Below, piece after piece: positions 1-7,299 of a stretch of 11,090 bases of DNA. This DNA comes from QNZT01 sp964573205 (lineage in GTDB: Bacteria > Campylobacterota > Campylobacteria > Campylobacterales > QNZT01): contig CAZNIT010000071.1 of assembly GCA_964573205.1 (NCBI GenBank), forward strand, positions 1-11,090, written 5' to 3'. The translations under genes and the position numbers were made by a program. Under the pieces are notes generated by a model. It was not told the DNA's origin, did not search any database, and worked only from the letters and a program-made list of their open reading frames with translations. The number at the start of each line of letters is the position of its first letter. The first letter of the stretch is position 1.

Positions 1-142
1 CGAAGAACACTCGACCTTTGAAGAGGATGAAGTTTACAACCAAAAAGATGCCGAAGGCTTCATCCGTCTGAATGCGCTTCGCTTTGTGATTGAGGGCAAA
101 AAGCAGCCACAAAGAGTCAAAAAGATGTTTGGGGAGGAGTAG
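1..142 (+). CDS. argG: Argininosuccinate synthase, C-terminal end only (5' part outside window)
   Basis: The only plus-strand gene. The open frame enters at base 2 and runs 46 codons to TAG at 140-142. The peptide contains VYNQKDAEGFIRLNALR, which matches the conserved C-terminal segment of argininosuccinate synthases (YDQ-DA-GFI-LNALR type). The family joins citrulline and aspartate with ATP in the cytoplasm to make argininosuccinate, the penultimate step of arginine synthesis. The C-terminal region is known in the family to form a helical arm used in tetramer assembly; ATP and substrate sites lie upstream, outside the window. Its last 26 bases overlap the 3' end of the histidine kinase on the other strand. 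No terminator hairpin is visible just after the stop. Identification rests on a short segment but the signature is distinctive. Confidence 0.83.
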   Translation, partial: EEHSTFEEDEVYNQKDAEGFIRLNALRFVIEGKKQPQRVKKMFGEE

Positions 143-1829
143 CGTTTGAAAACACTATCTCAAAGAGCGCTCCACTTTCTTCGTTTTTGACTTCTATCGA
201 TCCGTTCATATACTCTTCAACGATCAATTTCGTCATATAAAGCCCAAGTCCCGTGCCCTCTTTCTCTTCTTTGGTAGTAAAGTAGGGCTCGAAAATTTTC
301 TTTTTGATAGCCTCTTGAATTCCTCCGGCATTATCTTTTATCCTTAAAACAAAAGTATTCTCATTTTCTAATAAAGTAATCGTGATCTTTTTATTTTTTT
401 CAGAACTTTTCATAAACGCATCTTTTGAATTGTTGACAATATTCAAAACGGCTTGGGCGAATTCGTTTTCATATCCGTAAATATAAACTTTACATAAGTA
501 CTCTTTTTGGATCACGATTTTATTGTGATCCAAAACGGGTACGACCAGTTCGACTACGTGATCTAATATATCGTTTATACAAAATCTCTTTTTCTTTTTG
601 TTCGGTTTGAAAAAATCCTTAAATTCATCGGCGGTTTTTATCATCTCCTTTATCTGAGTTTTCGAATCGTTGTAAAACTCCTCTATCTCTCTTTTTGTTA
701 TCTCTTTTTTCTTGCTATTCAAGTAAAAAACCTGATTCATCAAAAAAAGATTGTTAAGAGGCTGTTTCCATTGATGCACCAAAAGTGAAACCATCTCTCC
801 GATCTGTGCCAATCTCGACTGAAAAAACATAAGCCTATCTTTTTGTCGATTCTTTTCAACCTCCGTTACAACTCTTTGCTCCAGTTTTTTGTTGAAATTT
901 ACCAAATTTTTTAGAGCCTCATTTTTCTCTATAAAAAGAACACCTATCACCAGTACGATCAAAATATGCGCAAGTATATAAAAGTTGAGATTTATAAGAT
1001 TCGTCTTTTCATCATATACACTAAAAGGCCCTATATGATTGTTCGCCGTATATATGGTAATCAAAGTTATAACGACAATGGAAAAAAGTGCATAAACTAT
1101 ACCGTATCTATAAGAAAGAAGCATTACAAGCGGAATAATGGTAATACTAAAAAGAACGGAACTATTCTCAAGAGGTATTAAATAGATAAAAGAGTAACAG
1201 ATAAATCCCAGTGCACCGGATATAAATATTAATTTATAAAAGTTTATATTTTTATAGTTATGATAAAGATAGAGCAAAAACGGTGTCAAAAGCAGTTGTC
1301 CCATTAGATTTCCGAACCACCATGAAAAAAATACGCTCGATATCTCATCGCTTTTGATAATATCGAAAAGATACAAAACAACACTACCGCAAAAAGCACT
1401 AAAAGGCTGCAATATAAAAACGACTACCGCAATAAAAGTATAAATATCTTTGATCGTCAACAACCTAATGTCAAACCCGACTCTTTTAAAAATATATAAT
1501 GCCAAAAGAGCCTCCGACGCATTACTAATCGCAATCAAAAAAGATGGAAAAATCACAAATCCCTGAGTCAAGGCGAGGAAAAATTGTCCCAAGAATATAC
1601 CGGCAATTACTCTAATACCGAAAATCAAAACGCTCGCCAAAGCGAAACCTTCAGGGAAAAAAACGGAAATCGTTACGATCATATTATCGATCGTATAATA
1701 AAAACTAAGCTTTCCCGTCACATAATACACAAACGCTATAACAACAACTAGGAGCAAACCTGTCTTGTCGGATTTGAGATGAGAAATACTTTTTTCCAAA
1801 GATAGCACCTGGTTTTGATCTTTTGACAA
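117..1829 (-). CDS. MASE1-type membrane sensor histidine kinase (orphan)
   Basis: A 570-residue inner-membrane sensor kinase that should autophosphorylate on histidine and pass the phosphate to a response regulator. Residues about 24-300 are hydrophobic, with roughly eight membrane spans. The segments FFPEGFALASVLIFGIR (58-73) and WWFGNLMGQLLLTPFLL (170-186) fit the MASE1 integral-membrane sensor domain. A short coiled linker (about 301-340) leads to the H-box with HQWKQPLNN (phospho-acceptor His352). The ATPase part shows the N-box NIVNNSKDAF (463-472), G1 DNAGG (499-503), F-box FEPYFTTK (513-520) and G2 GTGLGL (525-530), so it looks active. There is no PAS or receiver domain and no response regulator nearby. 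The start is uncertain: the chosen TTG at 1829 has only a weak A-rich leader, an in-frame stop lies just upstream, and TTG at codon 11 has an AGGTG five bases before it. The ligand is unknown. Confidence 0.9.
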   Translation of the reverse strand: MSKDQNQVLSLEKSISHLKSDKTGLLLVVVIAFVYYVTGKLSFYYTIDNMIVTISVFFPEGFALASVLIFGIRVIAGIFLGQFFLALTQGFVIFPSFLIAISNASEALLALYIFKRVGFDIRLLTIKDIYTFIAVVVFILQPFSAFCGSVVLYLFDIIKSDEISSVFFSWWFGNLMGQLLLTPFLLYLYHNYKNINFYKLIFISGALGFICYSFIYLIPLENSSVLFSITIIPLVMLLSYRYGIVYALFSIVVITLITIYTANNHIGPFSVYDEKTNLINLNFYILAHILIVLVIGVLFIEKNEALKNLVNFNKKLEQRVVTEVEKNRQKDRLMFFQSRLAQIGEMVSLLVHQWKQPLNNLFLMNQVFYLNSKKKEITKREIEEFYNDSKTQIKEMIKTADEFKDFFKPNKKKKRFCINDILDHVVELVVPVLDHNKIVIQKEYLCKVYIYGYENEFAQAVLNIVNNSKDAFMKSSEKNKKITITLLENENTFVLRIKDNAGGIQEAIKKKIFEPYFTTKEEKEGTGLGLYMTKLIVEEYMNGSIEVKNEESGALFEIVFSNATPPQTSF

Positions 1830-1946
1830 CTTTTAATTGGCTAAGCGCTTTATTTTAAATCAACTTCTCTAAAACAATGCTTGATTATAATCCGGTAAAT
1901 CCTCCTTCATCTTCAAAAAGAAAGTTCATAAAAGAATAACGGATAA
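1830..1946. other. Intergenic spacer between helicase and histidine kinase
   Basis: A 117-bp gap in an otherwise tightly packed minus-strand series. It holds a consensus TATAAT (minus strand, 1884-1889), an 8-bp palindrome AAGCGCTT at 1843-1850 within the presumed kinase leader, and a strong Shine-Dalgarno-like GAAGGAGG (minus strand, 1901-1908) that is not followed by a normal start codon. No convincing intrinsic terminator for the helicase operon is present, so read-through into the kinase is possible. Confidence 0.7.
1884..1889 (-). promoter_or_regulatory. Candidate -10 box for the histidine kinase gene
   Basis: A perfect TATAAT on the minus strand predicts a transcription start near 1877, leaving a leader of about 48 nt before the TTG at 1829. 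No good -35 hexamer lies 16-18 bp upstream; Campylobacterota housekeeping promoters often lack a conserved -35. The box sits inside the palindrome GATTATAATC, so it reads TATAAT on both strands, but no plus-strand gene follows it. Position in the only sizeable gap of the region supports the call; it is untested. Confidence 0.45.
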
Positions 1947-3998
1947 TCACTCCACATCGACTTCGACGGCTTCTTTTATCATTCCCGCTTCCACTAAAAA
2001 AGGCGAGTGTATATACTCTATTTTTTTAACTCTATCATATTTTGCGTACGAGAGGTGGAGTATATCCTTCGCTCTGGTTACCGCTACATAAAAGAGTCGC
2101 CTCTCCTCTTCGAGATCTCCCCCGTTTTTACTCATTAGTTTTCTATTTGGAAACCTTCCGTCCATCAAATCCACTATATATACCTCTTTGAACTCGAGTC
2201 CTTTACTGGCATGAACACTCAAAAGATTTACTCCTTCACCCTCGGTAAGTTCTCCTCCTCCGAGTGTCAGAGCGTTTATGAAACGGTATTTATCTTTATA
2301 CGGTTTAGTCAAATCCTGCAAAAGAAGGGCTTTTCGTTTTATATTTATGAGAGCCTCTTTTTTTACCTCTTCATCTATACTACCGTCTTTTAATTTCGCT
2401 CTGTTAATTGCCAGACGCTCCGTTATAAGCTCGAAAAGTTGTGAATTTATGATATTTCTTACAATCTGAGAGGGCGAATCCAAAAAGATCGACGAATTTA
2501 CATACAGGTAAAAAGCGTGTAAAAAAGTCGCCAGATCTTTGTTGATCTTGGAGTGCCTAAGAATGGGGTTTTTCAAAAATTTATCCTCAAACCCCATCTT
2601 TTTAAATCTAGCCGCACTCTCCTCTTCGATAATCTCATCGAACAAACCGAGCTGATGATTTACAACCGCTCTTTTAAAAGGGTTTTTCTTCTCTTTGGGA
2701 TTTATGATCCCTTCAAGGATATTACCGTCTCCGACTTTATAAAGCGCATCGAATATATCTTTCGCAAAAACCCCTCCGACTCCTTTAACATATTCGAAAA
2801 TATGGACAAAACTCATAAGATCTCTGTGGTTTATGAGAATCGTAAACATATCGAGCATCGCCTTTACCTCTTTGGCATCAAAGAAACTTGTGCCGCCCTT
2901 ACGTTTGGAGTTGATGCCAAGCTCTCTCAAATGCGCTTCAATACCGTCTGCACTGGCATTATTTCTAAAAATGACAGCGATATCATCATGAGGAGTTTTG
3001 GACTCTTTTATTTTCTGTGCAATACCTGAATACTGATCAAAAAGCTCTTCAAAAATCATCAATCTTGGAGGAGGAAAATTCCCTTCACGTGTCACTTCCA
3101 GTTTTTTGGGATAGATTCGGGGATTTTTCTCTATCACCTTGTTTGCGAGAGAGAGTATCTTCCCGCTTGAACGGTAGTTTTTGTTAAGGGAAAAGACATT
3201 GGCATTTTCAAAACGATCCGCAAAGGAACCGATAATGTTAATATCCGCGCCGTTAAAACCATAGATACTCTGATCATAGTCCCCTACACAAAAGAGCGAC
3301 TCTCTCTGAAACCCGTCAATCAAAGATCCCTGAAGCTGGTTCGTATCCTGATACTCATCTACCAAAATCTCTTGAAACTTCACCCCCTCTTCATCCAAAT
3401 ATCTCTTAAAATCGATCAAAAGATCGTTAAAATCGACATATCCGAAACGCTTTTTAAGATCTTTAAACTCTTCGTATATATCTTCATATACATCCGCATA
3501 TACTGCATGTTCGGGACACTGTTGGCTCATCCACTCGCCAAAACCAAGCGGTGAAACCGTATTTTGATACAACGAGTGCATATCGTAAAGATGTCCGGCG
3601 GAGTATGGCATAACCTTTGAATCAAAGTATGAGAAATTTCTCTTTTCATGTATGCTTTTTAAAACCATCTTAAGATCTTTAGGTTGTTTTAGGACTATCT
3701 TTTTACCGCTTGCTTTTAATATCTTGTAGCTTATGGCATGAAAAGTTCCTGCTTGTATCTTTTTGGCCACCTTTTCGTCAAAATACCTTCCTACCCTCTC
3801 TACCATCTCGGCCGAAGCTTTATTTGTAAATGTGAGAAGCAAAAGATCTTGCGGATTGACACCCTTACTTAAAAGATAACCGATTCTAGCGACTATCGTC
3901 GATGTTTTTCCCGTTCCGGCAGACGCGATGATAAGATTGTTCCCATAAGAAGCAGTAGCCGCGGCATACTGCTCTTGGTTTAGTTTTGATAAAGGCAT
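1947..3998 (-). CDS. UvrD/Rep/PcrA-family ATP-dependent DNA helicase
   Basis: A 683-residue superfamily 1A 3'-5' DNA helicase, close to Rep (about 670) and UvrD (about 720) in length. Visible motifs in order: Q-motif LNQEQ (6-10), Walker A ASAGTGKT (25-32), Ia TFTNKAS (56-62), II VDEYQD (213-218), III GDYDQSIYGFNGA (239-251), IV NYRSS (274-278), V LLSVHASKGLEF (592-603) and VI EERRLFYVAVTRAK (631-644). All catalytic residues look intact. The family unwinds DNA in repair or replication restart and strips proteins from DNA in the cytoplasm. Between motifs IV and V, the 2B-like region carries a polar stretch (about 430-480) with QLGLF at 449-453, resembling a sliding-clamp-binding pentapeptide. 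The ATG at 3998 lies 13 bp after the thrC stop, with only a weak ribosome site, suggesting translation from the operon transcript. Whether it is functionally UvrD or Rep cannot be decided here. Confidence 0.95.
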   Translation of the reverse strand: MPLSKLNQEQYAAATASYGNNLIIASAGTGKTSTIVARIGYLLSKGVNPQDLLLLTFTNKASAEMVERVGRYFDEKVAKKIQAGTFHAISYKILKASGKKIVLKQPKDLKMVLKSIHEKRNFSYFDSKVMPYSAGHLYDMHSLYQNTVSPLGFGEWMSQQCPEHAVYADVYEDIYEEFKDLKKRFGYVDFNDLLIDFKRYLDEEGVKFQEILVDEYQDTNQLQGSLIDGFQRESLFCVGDYDQSIYGFNGADINIIGSFADRFENANVFSLNKNYRSSGKILSLANKVIEKNPRIYPKKLEVTREGNFPPPRLMIFEELFDQYSGIAQKIKESKTPHDDIAVIFRNNASADGIEAHLRELGINSKRKGGTSFFDAKEVKAMLDMFTILINHRDLMSFVHIFEYVKGVGGVFAKDIFDALYKVGDGNILEGIINPKEKKNPFKRAVVNHQLGLFDEIIEEESAARFKKMGFEDKFLKNPILRHSKINKDLATFLHAFYLYVNSSIFLDSPSQIVRNIINSQLFELITERLAINRAKLKDGSIDEEVKKEALINIKRKALLLQDLTKPYKDKYRFINALTLGGGELTEGEGVNLLSVHASKGLEFKEVYIVDLMDGRFPNRKLMSKNGGDLEEERRLFYVAVTRAKDILHLSYAKYDRVKKIEYIHSPFLVEAGMIKEAVEVDVE

Positions 3999-4011
3999 GT
4001 CGGACTTTGTG

Positions 4012-5490
4012 TTAGGATTGGATAAATTGTAAGATATTTGATTCTATGTCATCTTTATCAACGACATCATCATGAACGATCTTTTTATCAAAAAGCGACT
4101 TAACACTCGGCGTTATCTCTATATTTAACTTCTTGGAAAATTCCCTCAAAGCTTCTATATCCGGTTTTTTTTCATCGCTTTGCTCCAAAGCCATAAGCAT
4201 CGTCGGAGCGAATTTCGTCCACTCCGCCGTAGAACAGATAACCGTTTTCAAATCTTTTTGTTTCAAATTTTCATAAGCCCTAAAACATGTCGCGGTGTGC
4301 GGATCGAGAACATATCCTTTTTTCGCATACTTTTTTATGATTTTTTGTCCATATTCGTCATCGCTGTCGATAGCGGCAAAATCTTTTTGTAAAGAGTCGA
4401 GTTCATCTTTACTTAGAGTATAGATACCGTTTTTGTTAAGATCGTCCATCATCTCTTTAGTTCTCTTCGCACCGTACTTGTCGAACAACACCCTCTCGAC
4501 ATTCGAAGATTTCAATATATCCATAGCCGGAGAGTTCGTAAGAATCAACTTTTTATCTCTTATGTCGTAAACTCCGTCGTTTATAAGTTCGCTTAGTACA
4601 TTGTTGGCATTTGAAGTTATGAGTATCTTCTCCACAGGAAGCCCCATCTTTTTGGCATAGTAAGCACCAAGAGCGTTTCCGAAATTTCCGCTTGGAACGG
4701 TTATATAAATCTTTTCACCCTCTTTTATCTCCCTCTTTTGCGATAATGAAAGATAGGCTTTTATATGATAGATGATCTGAAAAATAATTCGTCCGAAATT
4801 TACGGAATTCGCAGCACTTAAAGAGATATGACTCTTTTTTAACTGCTCTTTGAAAGAAGAAGATGCCAAAAGACGCTTTAGAGCGCTTTGGGCGTCATCG
4901 AAGTTTCCTTTTATCCCTATAACTTTTAGATTCGGCGCACTTTCGGTTACCATTTGAAGTCGCTGAACATCGCTCGTTCCGCCATCCGGATAGAGACAAA
5001 CCACTTGAATATTCTCCTTGTTTGCAAAAGCTTCCAATGTAGCCGGCCCCGTATCTCCACTTGTCGCGGCGAGAATGAGATACTTTTTTTCTATCTTTTT
5101 AGCAAGATTTGAGAGTATGTAGCCAAACGGTTGAAGAGCCATATCTTTAAAAGCTCTTGTCGGTCCATGATATAGCTCGTTTACGAAAAGATCGTTTTCG
5201 ATTTTCACAACCGGCGCGACATCTTTGGGGTCGTCGAACTTATCATAAAGCGACAAAGCTTCATCGATCACGCTCTCATCGATATCGATCTCAAACATTT
5301 TCAATATCTTATATGCCAATTCTTTATAAGAAAGTTCCCTGTTTTCGATAAAAAAAGCCTCTTTCAACTTCGGCAGAGATTCAGGAGCATACAACCCGCC
5401 GAAATCGGCACCCGGATTTAGTATCGCCGTAGAAAACGGTACACCTTTTTCGGACTCTTTTTCATATCCCCTTGTCGGTATAAAATTCAT
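4012..5490 (-). CDS. thrC: Threonine synthase
   Basis: A 492-residue PLP enzyme that converts O-phosphohomoserine to threonine and phosphate in the cytoplasm, the last step of threonine synthesis. The N-terminal block TRGYEKESEKGVPFSTAIL and the PLP-lysine block NELYHGPTRAFKDMALQPFG (Schiff-base Lys115) are the threonine synthase signature. Further family blocks are AATSGDTGPATLEAF (about 141-155), VPSGNFGNALGAYYAKKMG in the PLP phosphate site, and DPHTATCFRAYENL near the C-terminus. The length suits the longer bacterial ThrC class. The ATG overlaps the argB stop as ATGA, and an AGGAG lies five bases upstream, so translation is coupled but also independently primed. In Campylobacter jejuni thrC is likewise next to lpxK and nadE; here argB sits between lpxK and thrC. 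No missing key residue seen. Confidence 0.97.
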   Translation of the reverse strand: MNFIPTRGYEKESEKGVPFSTAILNPGADFGGLYAPESLPKLKEAFFIENRELSYKELAYKILKMFEIDIDESVIDEALSLYDKFDDPKDVAPVVKIENDLFVNELYHGPTRAFKDMALQPFGYILSNLAKKIEKKYLILAATSGDTGPATLEAFANKENIQVVCLYPDGGTSDVQRLQMVTESAPNLKVIGIKGNFDDAQSALKRLLASSSFKEQLKKSHISLSAANSVNFGRIIFQIIYHIKAYLSLSQKREIKEGEKIYITVPSGNFGNALGAYYAKKMGLPVEKILITSNANNVLSELINDGVYDIRDKKLILTNSPAMDILKSSNVERVLFDKYGAKRTKEMMDDLNKNGIYTLSKDELDSLQKDFAAIDSDDEYGQKIIKKYAKKGYVLDPHTATCFRAYENLKQKDLKTVICSTAEWTKFAPTMLMALEQSDEKKPDIEALREFSKKLNIEITPSVKSLFDKKIVHDDVVDKDDIESNILQFIQS

Positions 5491-6353
5491 TTCATCTCCT
5501 TTTTGATCACGGTTCCTATGCCTTCACTCGTAAAAAGCTCCAACAGTATCGAGTGCTCGATGCGACCGTCAATGATATGCGCTTTTTTCACACCGCCCTC
5601 TACCGCTTCAAGACAAGCATCTACTTTTGGAATCATACCCCCGTGGATAACACCCTCATCTTTTAATCTTTTGACATCTTCCTCGCTCAAAGTGGAAAAT
5701 AGATTTTTGTCGTTATCCAAAACTCCCAGTGTATCGGTTAAAAACATCACCTTTCTAGCACCTATGCTAACGGCTATTTTACTAGCCGCGAAATCGGCGT
5801 TTATGTTATATCCGGGTTCGCCTATCTTTTGAGCGGAAGCTATCGGAGCGATAACCGGTATAAATCCCTCTTCGATTAGGTTTAAAACGATCTTTTTATC
5901 AACCTTAGTTATATTGCCCGTATATCCGAATTTTCCGGCATCTTTTGGTTCCGCCTTTATGAAGTTAGCATCTTTACCGCTTATACCGATCGCCTTTACA
6001 CCATGATGATTTAAAAGAGAGGTTATCTCTTTATTTATACTGCCGCTTAGAACCATTTCGACAACTTCCATGTTCTCTTTACTGGTAACTCTTTGTCCAT
6101 CTTCAAAAGAGGTCTCTATGTTCAGTCTCTCTAAAATGGTATTTATCTTTTTACCGCCGCCATGAACTATGACCGGCTTTATACCAAGAAGAAACAAAAA
6201 GGCTATATCTTTTGCGAATTTCTCTTTTAAAATCGGATCACTTTGTGCGGCACCGCCATATTTTATGACGATTATCTGGTCGCGAAAGAGCTGTATAAAA
6301 GGAAAGGCGTCTATCAGCGTCTTGACGGTATCTATCTTTTTTTGAGTCGGCAT
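5487..6353 (-). CDS. argB: Acetylglutamate kinase
   Basis: Phosphorylates N-acetyl-L-glutamate with ATP in the cytoplasm, the second step of arginine synthesis. I place the start at ATG 6353 (288 residues), not at an upstream TTG (6386) that would overlap lpxK, because TAGGA lies five bases before the ATG. Amino-acid-kinase motifs from that start: IKYGGAA (30-36), VIVHGGGKK (61-69), the DGQRVT segment with the substrate-binding Arg88, NINADFAASKIA (183-194), TDTLGVL, and GGMIPK with Lys243. The N-terminal stretch before the first kinase strand (about 26 residues) looks like the N-helix of the hexameric, arginine-inhibited class, and the C-terminal ELFTSEGIGT fits the arginine-site signature, so feedback inhibition by arginine is inferred. 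The gene follows lpxK by 16 bp and overlaps thrC by 4 nt. argG of the same pathway ends at the left edge of the window. Confidence 0.96.
   Translation of the reverse strand: MPTQKKIDTVKTLIDAFPFIQLFRDQIIVIKYGGAAQSDPILKEKFAKDIAFLFLLGIKPVIVHGGGKKINTILERLNIETSFEDGQRVTSKENMEVVEMVLSGSINKEITSLLNHHGVKAIGISGKDANFIKAEPKDAGKFGYTGNITKVDKKIVLNLIEEGFIPVIAPIASAQKIGEPGYNINADFAASKIAVSIGARKVMFLTDTLGVLDNDKNLFSTLSEEDVKRLKDEGVIHGGMIPKVDACLEAVEGGVKKAHIIDGRIEHSILLELFTSEGIGTVIKKEMK
5496..5500 (-). promoter_or_regulatory. Ribosome binding site of thrC (inside argB 3' end)
   Basis: Minus-strand AGGAG followed by ATGAA and then the thrC ATG (5-nt spacing). It lies inside the last codons of argB and fixes the thrC start at 5490. 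Confidence 0.75.
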
Positions 6354-6358
6354 ATCAA

Positions 6359-6362
6359 TCCT
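6359..6362 (-). promoter_or_regulatory. Ribosome binding site that decides the argB start
   Basis: Minus-strand AGGA (in TTTTAGGA) is followed by TTGAT and ATG at 6353. It lies in the 16-bp gap after the lpxK stop and favours this ATG over the longer TTG-initiated reading at 6386, which has no comparable site. Confidence 0.65.
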
Positions 6363-6369
6363 AAAATTT

Positions 6370-7299
6370 TTAGGAGATTTTACCAAAATTTGCTATATAT
6401 TCCTTTACGCGCTCAACTATCTTCTCGGACAAAACGATTTCAAGCTCCAAAACCGAAAGATCTACTCTAAAATCTTCCATCTTCACGGCATCTTTTTGAG
6501 TCGTGAGAATCGAGTCGGCATTATGCTCTCTGACTATTTTTGCAAGCTCTCTTTCTTGAAAACGATAATGATCGGGGAAAAATACCCTCTCTATAAAAGG
6601 AGGAACAAACTTTTCAAGTCTTTGAGGTCTTGATATGGCGGTAACCAAGACCATTCTGTCGGTTTTGTTGACAATCTTCACCTCTCTTGTAAAATCAACA
6701 TTTTCAACCGCAACAAGATCCGCTTTTTTGTAATTGGAAGGCGGTTCGCGAAAAGGACCCGCCGGCAGGCAGAACTCATTTGTAAAAACCATTGAAGGTC
6801 TTAAAAGTATATCGAATTTCTCTATCCCCACCTGAGAATATCCGTCATCCAAAAGTACGACTTTCGCTCCTAAAGATTTTGCTTTTTCTATCCCAGAAAT
6901 TCGATCTTCGCTAACTATGACCGTTGCATGCGGAAGTGATCTTGCCAAAAGCATAGCTTCATCTCCGCTTTTTGAAACATCGGACATGATCACACCGTTT
7001 TGACTAATCACTTTAAGCCCTTTTGACTCTCTACCATAGCCTCTAAGAACAATCGCCACATCTTTTAACTCTTTGGCAAGAGCTATCGTAAAAGGCGTTT
7101 TCCCGCTTCCTCCTACTATGAGATTTCCAATACTTACAACCGGAATTTGCAAGTTTTTAGGTTTTACCGACTCTCTTTTAAGAACAACAAAAACACAATA
7201 TAGTAAAGATACGGGATATAGAAGAAAAGAGATAAATCTTTGCACTCCGTCAGGGTTGAAGAGATATCTCTCCACCCAAAAATATATACGATTTCTCAC
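6370..7299 (-). CDS. lpxK: Tetraacyldisaccharide 4'-kinase (lipid A biosynthesis)
   Basis: A 309-residue inner-membrane-associated kinase that transfers phosphate from ATP to the 4' position of the lipid A disaccharide precursor, giving lipid IVA. One hydrophobic helix lies at about 21-40. Family motifs: SIGNLIVGGSGKTPF with P-loop GGSGKTP (63-69), RGYGR (86-90), GDEAMLLA (112-119), DDGYS (151-155), LPAGPFREP (178-186), FPDHYRF (241-247) and TTQKDAVK (266-273). The usual DDGFQH motif reads DDGYSQ here, a modest departure. The start is GTG, overlapping the aminotransferase stop as GTGA; AGAGG directly abuts the GTG, too close for a normal ribosome site, so coupling to the upstream gene is likely. 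An in-frame stop just upstream rules out a longer form. lpxK next to nadE and thrC resembles the Campylobacter arrangement. Confidence 0.95.
   Translation of the reverse strand: MRNRIYFWVERYLFNPDGVQRFISFLLYPVSLLYCVFVVLKRESVKPKNLQIPVVSIGNLIVGGSGKTPFTIALAKELKDVAIVLRGYGRESKGLKVISQNGVIMSDVSKSGDEAMLLARSLPHATVIVSEDRISGIEKAKSLGAKVVLLDDGYSQVGIEKFDILLRPSMVFTNEFCLPAGPFREPPSNYKKADLVAVENVDFTREVKIVNKTDRMVLVTAISRPQRLEKFVPPFIERVFFPDHYRFQERELAKIVREHNADSILTTQKDAVKMEDFRVDLSVLELEIVLSEKIVERVKEYIANFGKIS

Noticed and set aside
143..190. GAGCGCTC palindrome and T-rich stretch as an argG terminator
   Set aside because: Perfect self-palindrome with no loop, weak flanking stem and interrupted T-run; it lies in the kinase coding region and codes for normal residues.
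2553..3029. 158-codon plus-strand open frame
   Set aside because: It lies wholly inside the helicase gene, opposite strand, has no recognisable motif or ribosome site, and the helicase frame there encodes a family-typical protein. It is a shadow frame.
6354..6386. TTG-initiated extension of argB by 11 residues
   Set aside because: It would overlap lpxK by 17 nt, lacks a ribosome site and encodes a non-family N-terminus; ATG 6353 has TAGGA at the right distance.
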